Positions 1-7,273 of a stretch of DNA of 7,471 nucleotides are shown one piece after another. The stretch lies in NCBI GenBank assembly GCA_047632015.1, contig JBLIBC010000128.1:1-7471 (forward strand), in the 5' to 3' direction. The DNA is from JBLIAZ01 sp047632015. GTDB taxonomy: Bacteria; Bacteroidota; Bacteroidia; Flavobacteriales_C; GCA-002722245. The first letter of the stretch is position 1. Each line of letters begins with the position of its first letter. Under the pieces are notes generated by a model. That model was given only the letters and a program-made list of their open reading frames with translations. It made no database searches and was not told the DNA's origin. The translations under genes were made by a program, and so were the position numbers.

Positions 1-1271
1 TAAACAATTTACGTTCTAGGATTACCGTTCAAACGGATGGTCAAATTAGAACTGGTCGTGATGTAGCTATAGCAGCATTACTAGGTGCTGAAGAATGGGG
101 CGTTGCAACTGCGGCTTTGATAGTCGAGGGTTGTATCATGATGAGAAAATGTCACTTGAACACATGTCCGGTTGGAATTGCAACACAAAATAAGGAATTA
201 AGAGCATTGTTTTCAGGAAACCCTGACCACGTGGTCAACTTTTTTAACTTCTTAGCGGAAGACTTAAGGGAAGTAATGGCTGAATTAGGATTCAGGACCA
301 TTAACGAAATGATTGGTAGAGTGGACATGTTAGAGTTAGACAAAAAGCTTGATCATTGGAAACTTAAAAATGTGGATTTAAGTCCCTTGTTATACAGACC
401 AAAAGAAGCTGACCAAGTTGGTGTTTACAAAACAAGAGAACAAGAACATGAAATTGATGATATTTTAGACAGGAAGTTCATTGAAAAAGCACAACCAGCA
501 TTGACTAAGGGTGAAGCGGTAAAAATGGAATTTGACATTTTAAACATTGATAGGTCTGTGGGAGCAATGCTTTCTAACGAAATTTCAAAAGTATACGGAG
601 GTAAAGGTTTACCTGACGGTACGATAGACATTAAGTTAAATGGTTCTTGTGGACAATCGTTCTCGGTGTTTTCAACCAAAGGTGTACGTTTTGAAGTGGA
701 GGGTGAAGCCAATGATTATTTCGGAAAAGGTTTGTCGGGAGGTGAGATTATAATTTATCCTCCAAAAGTTTCAAAATTTGTTGCTGAAGAAAACATGCTT
801 ATTGGTAATGTAGCCTTTTACGGAGCGACTTCAGGTAAGTCCTTTATTAGAGGAATGGCTGGTGAGCGTTTTTGTGTAAGGAATTCAGGTGTGACTGCGG
901 TGGTTGAGGGAATTGGAGATCATGGTTGTGAGTACATGACTGGTGGACGAGTAGTTATACTTGGTGAAGTAGGAAGGAACTTTGGAGCTGGAATGTCGGG
1001 TGGGTACGCGTACATTTGGGACAAGAACAACTCTTTCATCGACAACTTCAATCCTGAGCTTAGTGAAATTGAAGCTTTATCTGACGAAGACCAAGACGAG
1101 TTGCAAGGATTGATTCAAGAACATTTCGACAACACTGGTTCAGGAGTAGCTGAGCGAATATTGAACAGATGGAAAAAGGAGTTGAAAAACTTCAAGAAAA
1201 TCATGCCGAGGGACTTTAAAAGGGTGTTATTGGAAAAAGCAGCAAAGGCTAAAGCGGAAAGTGTGGCTTAA
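1..1271 (+). CDS. gltB: Glutamate synthase large subunit, C-terminal part (5' end outside window)
   Basis: The large subunit of glutamate synthase makes glutamate from glutamine-derived ammonia and 2-oxoglutarate in the cytoplasm, with electrons from the GltD subunit. The reading frame is open from the window edge (first full codon at 3) to TAA at 1269-1271, giving 422 visible residues. GltB is usually about 1500 residues, so roughly the last quarter is here. Visible residues 10-33 (VQTDGQ, TGRD, AALLGAEEWG) match the end of the FMN-binding synthase barrel. C44-x5-C50-x4-C55, followed by PVGIATQ, is the 3Fe-4S ligand set. Residues about 170-355 form the glycine-rich GXGXG beta-helix domain, with motifs such as GKGLSGG, RGMAGERFCVRNSG and FGAGMSGG. 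The C-terminus is a short charged helical tail. An internal TTG at 117 is not the start, because the conserved sequence continues upstream of it. gltD follows after 68 bases. I see no frameshift. Confidence 0.97.
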   Translation, partial: NNLRSRITVQTDGQIRTGRDVAIAALLGAEEWGVATAALIVEGCIMMRKCHLNTCPVGIATQNKELRALFSGNPDHVVNFFNFLAEDLREVMAELGFRTINEMIGRVDMLELDKKLDHWKLKNVDLSPLLYRPKEADQVGVYKTREQEHEIDDILDRKFIEKAQPALTKGEAVKMEFDILNIDRSVGAMLSNEISKVYGGKGLPDGTIDIKLNGSCGQSFSVFSTKGVRFEVEGEANDYFGKGLSGGEIIIYPPKVSKFVAEENMLIGNVAFYGATSGKSFIRGMAGERFCVRNSGVTAVVEGIGDHGCEYMTGGRVVILGEVGRNFGAGMSGGYAYIWDKNNSFIDNFNPELSEIEALSDEDQDELQGLIQEHFDNTGSGVAERILNRWKKELKNFKKIMPRDFKRVLLEKAAKAKAESVA

Positions 1272-1307
1272 AAACACTCCAACTGCGAGTAATAAATTAG
1301 TACAAAC

Positions 1308-1322
1308 GACCGGATTACGGTC
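1308..1322 (+). other. Small hairpin in the gltB-gltD spacer
   Basis: GACCG (1308-1312) pairs with CGGTC (1318-1322) around a five-base loop, GATTA. It ends 17 bases before the gltD start. A second short pairing, AGTGT (1260-1264) with ACACT (1274-1278), spans the gltB stop codon. Neither has a T-run after it, so they are not terminators. They could tune translation or RNA stability between the two subunits, but stems this short also arise by chance. Confidence 0.25.
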
Positions 1323-1339
1323 AAGAAAATAGTTAAGAC

Positions 1340-2827
1340 ATGGGTCAAGCAGACGGATTTTTACAACACGATAGGAACTTGCCAAAAAAGGAATCAGTAG
1401 AGGATAGACTTCAAAATTACAAGGAGTTTTACAAGCCTTTTACTGTCAAAGAAACACAAGATCAAGCTGCAAGGTGCATGGATTGTGGTGTCCCTTTTTG
1501 TCACAGTGGATGTCCATTAGGAAATGTCATTCCTGAGTTTAATGATGCTGTTTACCGAAAAGATTACAAGGAAGCTTACGACATACTTTCTACCACTAAC
1601 AATTTCCCCGAATTTACAGGGAGGATTTGTCCTGCACCTTGTGAAGGATCATGTGTATTAGGAATTAACAAGCCACCTGTAGCTATTGAACACATCGAAA
1701 AAGCAATCATTGAAGAAGCTTTTAACCAAGGTTGGGTAAAGCCATTGTTGGATATTAAAAGAACAGGAAAAACAGTTGCTGTAATTGGTTCAGGTCCTGC
1801 TGGAATGGCGGCGGCTGATCAACTAAATAAAGCTGGTCACATGGTGACGTTGTTTGAAAGAGCACAGAAAGCAGGAGGTTTATTGAGGTTTGGAATTCCT
1901 GATTTCAAATTAGACAAATCAGTAGTTGAAAGACGTGTTGAGGTGATGGAAGCTGAAGGTGTAGTAGTAAAATGTGGGGTGAATGTAGGAGTACACATCA
2001 AAGCAGACGAATTACTAAAAGACTTTGATGCAGTAGTATTATCAGGGGGAGCGACTGTTCCTAGAGATACACCAATGCCCGGGAGAGAACTAAAAGGAGT
2101 TCATTTTGCAATGGACTTTTTATCACAAAACAACGCAAGGGTCTCTAGTTTAAAGCATGAAAATCACCAAGGTTTAGATGTGGAAGAAGTTTTTGCAACT
2201 GATAAAAACGTAGTAGTAATAGGTGGTGGAGATACAGGTTCTGATTGTGTTGGGACATCAAACAGGCATAAAGCTACATCGGTTACTCAATTAGAAATTA
2301 GCGATAAGCCTGGTGAGCAAAGAGCTGCTAACAACCCATGGCCGGAATACCCATTCACATTAAAAACCTCCACATCTCACGACGAAGGTTGTGAAAGAGA
2401 CTGGAGCGTCCTAACAAAGGAATTTGTTGATGATGGAAATGGTAATGTCAGCGGTTTAAAAATTGTTCGCATCGAATGGGAAAAAGCTGAGCCAGGTCAA
2501 CGTCCGGGATTCAAAGAAATGCCAGGAACAGAACAAATATTACCTTGTGATTTAGCTTTGTTAGCTGTTGGTTTTTTAGGACCTGAAAGCAAAGGAATTT
2601 TAGAACAATTTGGAGTGGAATTAAATCCTAGAAGCAACGTGAAAGCAAACTTGAAGGACTACAAAACTTCAGTTGATAATGTATTTACAGCAGGTGACAT
2701 GAGACGTGGACAATCCCTAGTAGTTTGGGCCATTTCTGAAGGTCGTGAGTGTGCTAAAAGTGTGGATGAATTCTTAACTGGATCATCGGTACTAGAAAGC
2801 AAGGATACCTCAATGTTAGCTGTATAA
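1340..2827 (+). CDS. gltD: Glutamate synthase small subunit (NADPH/FAD, iron-sulfur)
   Basis: This is the electron-input subunit of glutamate synthase. It oxidises NAD(P)H through FAD and passes electrons through iron-sulfur clusters to GltB. The 495 residues compare with about 470-500 for the family. The N-terminal domain carries C46, C49, C54 and C58 (motif RCMDCGVPFCHSGCPLGN) and C97, C101 and C105 (RICPAPCEGSC), the expected Fe-S cysteines. The first Rossmann fold, binding FAD, is VAVIGSGPAGMAAA (146-159). The second, binding NAD(P)H, is VVVIGGGDTGSDC (291-303). The closing FAD motif TAGDMRRGQSLVVWAISEGR lies at 450-469. RAANNPWPEYP and the SHDEGCERDWSVLTKEF block are also typical of GltD. 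An in-frame TAA at 1334-1336 lies just upstream, so ATG 1340 is the first possible start. There is no Shine-Dalgarno sequence, as is common in Bacteroidota. It is cotranscribed with gltB before it and, very likely, with folB 4 bases after it. Confidence 0.97.
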   Translation: MGQADGFLQHDRNLPKKESVEDRLQNYKEFYKPFTVKETQDQAARCMDCGVPFCHSGCPLGNVIPEFNDAVYRKDYKEAYDILSTTNNFPEFTGRICPAPCEGSCVLGINKPPVAIEHIEKAIIEEAFNQGWVKPLLDIKRTGKTVAVIGSGPAGMAAADQLNKAGHMVTLFERAQKAGGLLRFGIPDFKLDKSVVERRVEVMEAEGVVVKCGVNVGVHIKADELLKDFDAVVLSGGATVPRDTPMPGRELKGVHFAMDFLSQNNARVSSLKHENHQGLDVEEVFATDKNVVVIGGGDTGSDCVGTSNRHKATSVTQLEISDKPGEQRAANNPWPEYPFTLKTSTSHDEGCERDWSVLTKEFVDDGNGNVSGLKIVRIEWEKAEPGQRPGFKEMPGTEQILPCDLALLAVGFLGPESKGILEQFGVELNPRSNVKANLKDYKTSVDNVFTAGDMRRGQSLVVWAISEGRECAKSVDEFLTGSSVLESKDTSMLAV

Positions 2828-2831
2828 AACA

Positions 2832-3182
2832 ATGGGACTCATTGAACTTAATGGACTTGAAGTTTACGCTTTTCATGGTGTTCATGATATCGAGCAAACT
2901 GTTGGTCAATGGTACGAAGTTAATTTAAGTTTGACTGTTGATTTTAAGAAGGCGGAACAAAACGATGAACTTTCAGGCACTGTTGATTATTCAATAATAA
3001 ACGATTTAGTGCTTGCTGAAATGAAAATCAAATCTAAGCTTATCGAACATGTTGCAGGAAGGATAAAAAGGAAAATACAAAGTCAATTTCCATTGATAAA
3101 ATCAGGTACAATAAGCATATCCAAACTAAATCCACCAGTAAAAGGCATGCTTGACGAGGTAGTTGTGACTGCAAGTTTTTAA
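2832..3182 (+). CDS. folB: Dihydroneopterin aldolase
   Basis: FolB cleaves 7,8-dihydroneopterin to 6-hydroxymethyl-7,8-dihydropterin and glycolaldehyde in tetrahydrofolate synthesis, as a cytoplasmic oligomer. The 116 residues match the usual length of about 120. The family's key residues are in place: E21 in the YAFHGVHDIEQTVGQ segment, Y53 in TVDYSIIND, E72 in KLIEHVAGRI (pterin binding) and K98 in the ISKLNPP loop (catalytic lysine). The C-terminal strand, DEVVVTASF, completes the tunnelling fold. ATG 2832 starts four bases after the gltD stop, and the first residues (GLIELNGLEVYAFHG) fit the family N-terminus. The tight spacing implies translation coupled to gltD. No other folate gene is visible here. 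The close relative FolX (dihydroneopterin triphosphate epimerase) cannot be fully excluded, but FolB is the more usual form. Confidence 0.93.
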   Translation: MGLIELNGLEVYAFHGVHDIEQTVGQWYEVNLSLTVDFKKAEQNDELSGTVDYSIINDLVLAEMKIKSKLIEHVAGRIKRKIQSQFPLIKSGTISISKLNPPVKGMLDEVVVTASF

Positions 3183-3214
3183 CATAAAATAGGTTTATTA
3201 TTATCTTCTTTAAC

Positions 3215-3237
3215 TATATTTAAACATTGATTTAAAC
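3215..3237 (+). promoter_or_regulatory. Candidate promoter with an 8-bp direct repeat before the lipoprotein gene
   Basis: The 56 bases between folB and the lipoprotein gene are very AT-rich. TATATTTA (3215-3222) fits seven of eight positions if the Bacteroidota -7 element TAnnTTTG is used as the guide. I see no clear -33 TTG box at the right distance, and the leader would be only about 10 bases. Overlapping this is an exact direct repeat, ATTTAAAC at 3218-3225 and 3230-3237, with a 12-base period, ending just before the ATG. This could be a regulator site or simple AT-rich coincidence. Confidence 0.25.
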
Positions 3238-3238
3238 T

Positions 3239-3829
3239 ATGAAAAAAATGAAACTCAAATCTATACTTTCAATATCAAGTGTGTTTGTGCTTTTAGCAAT
3301 ATTAGTAAGCTCATGTGGAAGCACATTGAACATTACTAAAAAACGACACAGTAACGGATATTATGTAAACATTGGACATGACAGTCATGATACTACTAAT
3401 AAATCAAGCCAAAAGAAAAACAAAAGATCTGATCTTGCGAAACTAATAAATGAAAAAAGCAACAACAGTGACATGGCTTCGAATGTGGAAGGAAGTGATG
3501 ACGCGAATGGGGAAAATTCAGAAAACAACAACGAGTCAAACACTAATAAATTAAGTACTGAGCAGCTTGCTGCAGCTGAGGAATTTTCAAAGATGTCTAC
3601 TTTGAAAAAAATAAAAGCACTTAAAAATGCAAAGAAAAGAAGTCAATTAGAAGAAAATAGTGAGGTGACGTTTCTTTTGCTGATTTTACTAGCAATTCTT
3701 CTTCCTCCTGTAGCTGTATTCTTGAAAAGAGGAATCTCTACTTCGTTTTGGATCAGCCTTATCTTAACATTATTGTTTTGGATACCAGGTGTAATTTACG
3801 CTTTACTTATCGTATTTGATGCCATCTGA
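3239..3829 (+). CDS. Lipoprotein with C-terminal Pmp3/YqaE membrane domain
   Basis: This 196-residue protein has three parts. Residues 1-26 are a lipoprotein signal peptide: a basic start (MKKMKLK), a hydrophobic core, and the lipobox VSSC with C26 as the predicted lipidated cysteine. Residues 27-140 are hydrophilic, with a KKRHSNGYYV patch near 34-43, a low-complexity N/S/E/D/K linker (about 50-108), and a charged, probably helical stretch (108-140). Residues 144-194 match the Pmp3/YqaE (UPF0057) family: two membrane helices around LPPVAVFLKRGISTSFW and ending with IPGVIYALLIVFD. Stand-alone Pmp3 proteins are about 50-60 residues and are linked in yeast and plants to cation and stress tolerance. 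The function of this longer bacterial form is unknown to me. ATG 3248 (Met4) is an alternative start. Its spacing from folB suggests a separate promoter or a loosely attached last operon gene. A strong terminator follows. Confidence 0.85.
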   Translation: MKKMKLKSILSISSVFVLLAILVSSCGSTLNITKKRHSNGYYVNIGHDSHDTTNKSSQKKNKRSDLAKLINEKSNNSDMASNVEGSDDANGENSENNNESNTNKLSTEQLAAAEEFSKMSTLKKIKALKNAKKRSQLEENSEVTFLLLILLAILLPPVAVFLKRGISTSFWISLILTLLFWIPGVIYALLIVFDAI

Positions 3830-3834
3830 TGGCA
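3820..3834 (+). other. Small stem-loop across the lipoprotein stop codon
   Basis: TGCCAT (3820-3825) pairs with ATGGCA (3829-3834) around the three-base loop CTG. The TGA stop (3827-3829) sits in the loop and the first base of the right arm. It lies 14 bases upstream of the main terminator hairpin and could protect the 3' end of the message or add to termination. The stem is only six pairs, so the call is modest. Confidence 0.3.
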
Positions 3835-3848
3835 CTCTAAATAAAACG

Positions 3849-3875
3849 AAAAGGGAACCATGGTTCCCTTTTTTT
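3849..3875 (+). terminator. Rho-independent terminator of the + strand block
   Basis: Bases 3849-3872 form a perfect 24-base palindrome centred on CCATGG. As RNA it folds into a ten-pair stem (AAAAGGGAAC with its complement) with a CATG loop, followed by a run of seven T bases to 3875. It begins 20 bases after the lipoprotein stop codon. On the minus strand the same hairpin is followed by TTTT within the stem and then CGTTTTAT, so it may also act weakly on read-through from the flippase operon. Confidence 0.9.
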
Positions 3876-4232
3876 ATATGTCCGTACTAGTTGTTTTACA
3901 TCTCCACGCCGTGGGTAATGTTCTGCTACTTTCTTGTGACACAAAAACAATTAAATGAATACTATCTGTTTTTTTCAATCGAACATTACAGAGCTTTCAA
4001 TCATACAACTCCTTATTACTTGAATGTAAATTTATAATCAAAAAATAGTACAAGTAACAACCGCTTTATTCCATGCTAGTTCACAATTTAAGTTCAGCAG
4101 TACAGCAACGTTTACGTCGAAAAGACACTTAGACGAAAAAAACATTGTCCAGTGTCAAATGAAATTGCTGGTAAATAAAAGGATACACCAAAATCTCGAA
4201 CGCCATAATCTATTGATACAATTTTCATAGTA
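3876..4232. other. Noncoding convergent spacer, no gene seen
   Basis: About 350 bases lie between the + strand terminator and the end of the minus-strand flippase gene. I found no open frame with a recognisable product, and no tRNA-like cloverleaf. Visible structure is limited to a short odd palindrome CCACG-C-CGTGG (3904-3914) flanked by ACAT and ATGT, an A-run/T-run pair (3943-3949 with 3967-3973) that is AT-only in character, and the two minus-strand hairpins listed separately. It may be a decayed gene remnant or simple spacer; nothing in it favours one over the other. Confidence 0.6.
4120..4156 (-). terminator. Candidate terminator of the flippase operon
   Basis: Read on the minus strand, GACACT (4156-4151) and GAC (4149-4147) pair with GTC (4134-4132) and AGTGTC (4129-4124). 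This makes nine pairs interrupted by a small internal loop, with a 12-base T-rich apical loop. TTTT follows directly (4123-4120). The hairpin lies about 80 bases beyond the flippase stop. The T-tail is short and the loop large, so it is a weak terminator at best, but it is the best candidate on this strand. Confidence 0.4.
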
Positions 4233-4236
4233 TCAA
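4213..4236 (-). other. Stem-loop overlapping the flippase stop codon
   Basis: TTGATAC (4236-4230, minus strand) pairs exactly with GTATCAA (4219-4213) around a ten-base loop. The TGA stop of the flippase gene lies inside the left arm. No T-run follows on the minus strand, so it is not a standard terminator. It may shield the 3' end of the message. Confidence 0.3.
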
Positions 4237-5714
4237 GTATTAAAAAGTTTTTTCTGCTCGATGAAGTACACTAAAACCAAATAGATAAGAAGTAACAAGG
4301 TACTTAGAGCAAAATTCGTTTCACCGACATTTTGTACCTGAATAAAAACAAAATAAATAGCAATTGCAAGCCCGACGTAGAGTCCAGCTTTTTTAAGATT
4401 GTACGGAATTGGGTAGTGTTTTTGACCCAATCGATATGACACTACCATCATTAAAAAGTAACACACCAAAGTTGCCCACGCACTCCCCATGAATCCATAT
4501 ATTGGAATTAAAATAAGATTGAGGATAATGGTTACTACAGCGCCAAAAATTGCAATCAGTGCCCCAAATCCAGTCTTTGAGCTTAGCTTGTACCAGATGG
4601 CAAGATTTGTAAATATCCCAAGACAGATATTTGCCATTAACAATATTGGAACCACTTTAAGTCCAGGCCAAAAAGACTCATGCATAAAGTATTTAAAGAA
4701 GTCATCTAAATACAAGACAACAAGTAAAAACATGGCGCTAACGATAATTACAAAATAAGTCATGACATCAGCAAACATCTTCATTGACCCTTTATTTTTC
4801 TCTTGATTAAAGAAAAATGGTTCTGCCGCGTATCGAAATGCTTGAATAAACATACCCACAATCATTGCTAACTTATAATTTGCGCCATAAAGTCCTAGCT
4901 GAATCATTGCGTCATCCCAACTCATTTTTCGTACTAAAAGATTCTTCAGTAGAACCCGATCAAGGGTTTCATTAATGATTCCCGCCAATCCAACAAATAA
5001 AAGCGGTACAGTGAAAGGTATCATTTTCCTGTACAATTTTTTATCAAAAATCATTTTTACAGACACCATGTCTGGAATCATCACCAAAAATTTAACAAGC
5101 GAAGCAATGAGGTTGGCTATGAAAACATATCCTACTCCAATCTCAGGGTTATAAAAAGTCTCCACTAAAAAATTCGTATCTCCCTGGTCAAAAAGTCCTT
5201 TACAATAAACAAGAAAAAACAAGTTAAGTCCAATGTTAACCAACACATTAATCAAATTGACTGTCACAAATTTTATTGCTTTGTTTTGCTGACGCAATTT
5301 TGCAAGAGGGATGGATGATATAGCATCAACCCCCACAATAATAGCAAACCACACAATGTATTCTTTGTGCTCAGGGTACATTAACCAGTCAGCTAATGAT
5401 TGAGCAAAGACAGTACTTACAGCAATAAAAGTGGCTCCAGTAGCCACAACAGAAAACAGGACAGTAGAAAAAACAGTGTCCTTGTTGGCTCCTTTTCTAT
5501 TGACAAACTTAAAAAAGGTTGTTTCCATCCCATACGTCAAGAAAACAACCAAGAATGCAACGTAGGCATACATTTCAGTAATAACCCCAAACTGTCCGAC
5601 AAGAAACACCCTGGTCCAAAATGGTGTCAATAAATAATTTAAAAAACGTCCAACAATACTACTTACACCATAAATGGCGGTTTGTCCTGCAAGTTTTTTT
5701 AAGGGGTTCAACAC
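4233..5714 (-). CDS. Polysaccharide flippase, MOP/Wzx superfamily (first of two paralogous families)
   Basis: This integral inner-membrane protein of 493 residues probably moves a lipid-linked glycan across the membrane. About 14 hydrophobic segments can be picked out (roughly 14-34, 42-62, 83-106, 118-138, 150-170, 192-215, 230-250, 275-295, 315-336, 350-373, 382-405, 408-428, 443-460, 466-486). The N-terminal segment AGQTAIYGVSSIVGRFLNYLL and the later NLILIPIYGFMGSAWAT motif are typical of Wzx-like polysaccharide biosynthesis proteins. The start is unusual: the first codon is GTG at 5714, followed by TTG at 5711, and an in-frame stop lies at 5726-5724, so no ATG is available near the conserved N-terminus. 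From memory, relatives begin MNPLKKLAGQT, which would favour TTG 5711. It lies 30 bases after the other flippase gene and is the last gene of the operon. The transported substrate cannot be told from sequence. A lipid II flippase (MurJ) is less likely, given the polysaccharide-type motifs. Confidence 0.88.
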   Translation of the reverse strand: MLNPLKKLAGQTAIYGVSSIVGRFLNYLLTPFWTRVFLVGQFGVITEMYAYVAFLVVFLTYGMETTFFKFVNRKGANKDTVFSTVLFSVVATGATFIAVSTVFAQSLADWLMYPEHKEYIVWFAIIVGVDAISSIPLAKLRQQNKAIKFVTVNLINVLVNIGLNLFFLVYCKGLFDQGDTNFLVETFYNPEIGVGYVFIANLIASLVKFLVMIPDMVSVKMIFDKKLYRKMIPFTVPLLFVGLAGIINETLDRVLLKNLLVRKMSWDDAMIQLGLYGANYKLAMIVGMFIQAFRYAAEPFFFNQEKNKGSMKMFADVMTYFVIIVSAMFLLVVLYLDDFFKYFMHESFWPGLKVVPILLMANICLGIFTNLAIWYKLSSKTGFGALIAIFGAVVTIILNLILIPIYGFMGSAWATLVCYFLMMVVSYRLGQKHYPIPYNLKKAGLYVGLAIAIYFVFIQVQNVGETNFALSTLLLLIYLVLVYFIEQKKLFNT

Positions 5715-5744
5715 GAAATAAAGTTAATTAAATGTGACCAAAGT

Positions 5745-7235
5745 TTACTTTTTTAGCAAATGTAGTTTTACAGCCTTCCACGTGACAAGTCTTAAGGTGA
5801 AAATCAACACGGTACACATGGCAATAAATACAGCCAAGGCAATAGGTTCATCGAGTTCCAATTTAAGATAATTCCCGGCAATATAAAGTGTTAATCCCAC
5901 CCCTATAAATTTTAGAAAATGAACAACGGGAAATGAAATTGAGTGTTCTTTGTAACAAAAATACCATTGTCCTAGCGCACAAATACTCTGAGTAATTACA
6001 CTTGCAACAGCAGCTCCAACAGCTCCGTACACAGGAATTAGCATGTAATTTAAAACCAGATTAGCCCCTAAACCAAACAAAGACAAGATGTTTAAAATTT
6101 TCATTTTCCCTCCAGCCGTTAACAACACACCATAAATATAATTGAAGGACATAGGTACAATGCCTAATAACAAGTAGGAAAACACTTTCGCTGAATAGGT
6201 TATTTCATCATAGTTAATGACATGAATTCCATCAGTAGTAAGTCTATCCAGCAATGGTAAATCTACACTGTAATGAGCATATAATAAATTTACGAACTCG
6301 TGTGAATATAAAGTAAACATGATGGCCAAACACAAGGTTCCATATATCAATAATGAACCCGAAAGCCTTAGTAAAGATTTTACATCCACCTTATTTTTTA
6401 ACATTTTGGAAAACATTGGAAGCAAGAGGACGGCAATCAAATAAGTGTAATTGTTTGCTGCCATTAAAATTCTGAATGATTGAGCATAAATGGTGTTTTC
6501 CCATACTCCATCGTCTCGCATCTGGTCCAACATGATAGAATCTGAATAGCTGTAGGCGGACATTAATATCACGATGAGCGCATAAGGATAACTCTTTAGT
6601 AATAGCACTTTGTTGAATTTGAAACTCCAAGATGGCTTTACTAAGCCTCCTGTTGCGGCTAATAAAATGAAAGCTGCCAATACAGCCACAAAATATCCTA
6701 TAAACTGAACTTTGATAAAAAGCAATATGCTTACTTGAGTTGAACTTACAAATACAACGCTCAAAATTATCGCTGACATAACCACCCTGTCTACAATGGA
6801 CATAATGCTATCAAACTTAAAATGACCAAGTGCGGTTAAGTTTGACCTGAAATAAGTTAAAGTAGCTAGTAACACTTGGTTAACACCTAATATAGCCAGT
6901 ATTTTCAGATTTATTCCATCATACGAAAGTAGGGTTCCCGCTACAATTAAAGCGATCAAATAAACTAGGGCAAGAACCATTCTCAAAGTAAAAACTTTGG
7001 AAAAATAGCTTTTAAAATTATGCTCGTTACCTGAAACTTTTCTGTTATTGTAATTGCTTATTCCGAAATCCAGGAACATGTTAAGCATCACCGAAAGATT
7101 AAACAATATGAAATACTGTCCATACTCTTCACTCGTTTCACGTTGAACCATCAAGTCAGCCAACAACCATGCAGGTTTAACCAGAATGTTTACGAAAAAC
7201 AACAAGAAGAAATTGATAAGAAAATTTTTCTTCAT
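5745..7235 (-). CDS. Second polysaccharide flippase-like protein, MOP/Wzx superfamily
   Basis: This is a 496-residue polytopic membrane protein, probably a glycan exporter or flippase. Hydrophobic segments cover nearly the whole length, with conserved-looking polar breaks: VNILVKPAWLL near 15-25, EEYGQYF (36-42) and LDFGISNYNNRKVS (55-68), a pattern I associate with a Bacteroidota-wide polysaccharide biosynthesis family. The motif NYMLIPVYGAVGAAVASV (396-413) parallels the NxxLIPxYGxxGxAxA motif of its neighbour and marks the shared superfamily. The rest of the two sequences differs strongly, so they are separate families, not a recent duplication. ATG 7235 is the only ATG available before the in-frame TAA at 7262-7260, and no Shine-Dalgarno sequence is visible. 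It begins 38 bases after the partial upstream gene. The N-terminus (MKKNFLINFFLLFF) is the first membrane segment, not a cleaved signal. Substrate unknown. Confidence 0.85.
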   Translation of the reverse strand: MKKNFLINFFLLFFVNILVKPAWLLADLMVQRETSEEYGQYFILFNLSVMLNMFLDFGISNYNNRKVSGNEHNFKSYFSKVFTLRMVLALVYLIALIVAGTLLSYDGINLKILAILGVNQVLLATLTYFRSNLTALGHFKFDSIMSIVDRVVMSAIILSVVFVSSTQVSILLFIKVQFIGYFVAVLAAFILLAATGGLVKPSWSFKFNKVLLLKSYPYALIVILMSAYSYSDSIMLDQMRDDGVWENTIYAQSFRILMAANNYTYLIAVLLLPMFSKMLKNKVDVKSLLRLSGSLLIYGTLCLAIMFTLYSHEFVNLLYAHYSVDLPLLDRLTTDGIHVINYDEITYSAKVFSYLLLGIVPMSFNYIYGVLLTAGGKMKILNILSLFGLGANLVLNYMLIPVYGAVGAAVASVITQSICALGQWYFCYKEHSISFPVVHFLKFIGVGLTLYIAGNYLKLELDEPIALAVFIAMCTVLIFTLRLVTWKAVKLHLLKK

Positions 7236-7273
7236 GTTATACTTGAAATAATTTGAATCTTATATTAATGCAA

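Noticed and set aside
224..237. Perfect 14-base palindrome TGACCACGTGGTCA
   Set aside because: It lies inside well-conserved gltB coding sequence (the PDHVV region), so chance codon use explains it better than an operator.
117..1271. gltB beginning at the TTG at 117
   Set aside because: The frame is open to the window edge, and the upstream residues match the conserved GltB synthase domain.
3943..3977. A-run and T-run pairing followed by T bases, resembling a terminator
   Set aside because: The stem is almost pure A-T with a 17-base loop, and a strong terminator already lies just upstream, so it is unlikely to function.
3965..3995. tRNA-like T-loop motif (GTTCGATTG on the minus strand)
   Set aside because: No flanking stem, anticodon arm or acceptor pairing could be found.
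4489..4758. Plus-strand open frame of 89 codons inside the flippase gene
   Set aside because: It is antisense to a clear membrane-protein gene and its translation resembles no real protein; it is a shadow frame.
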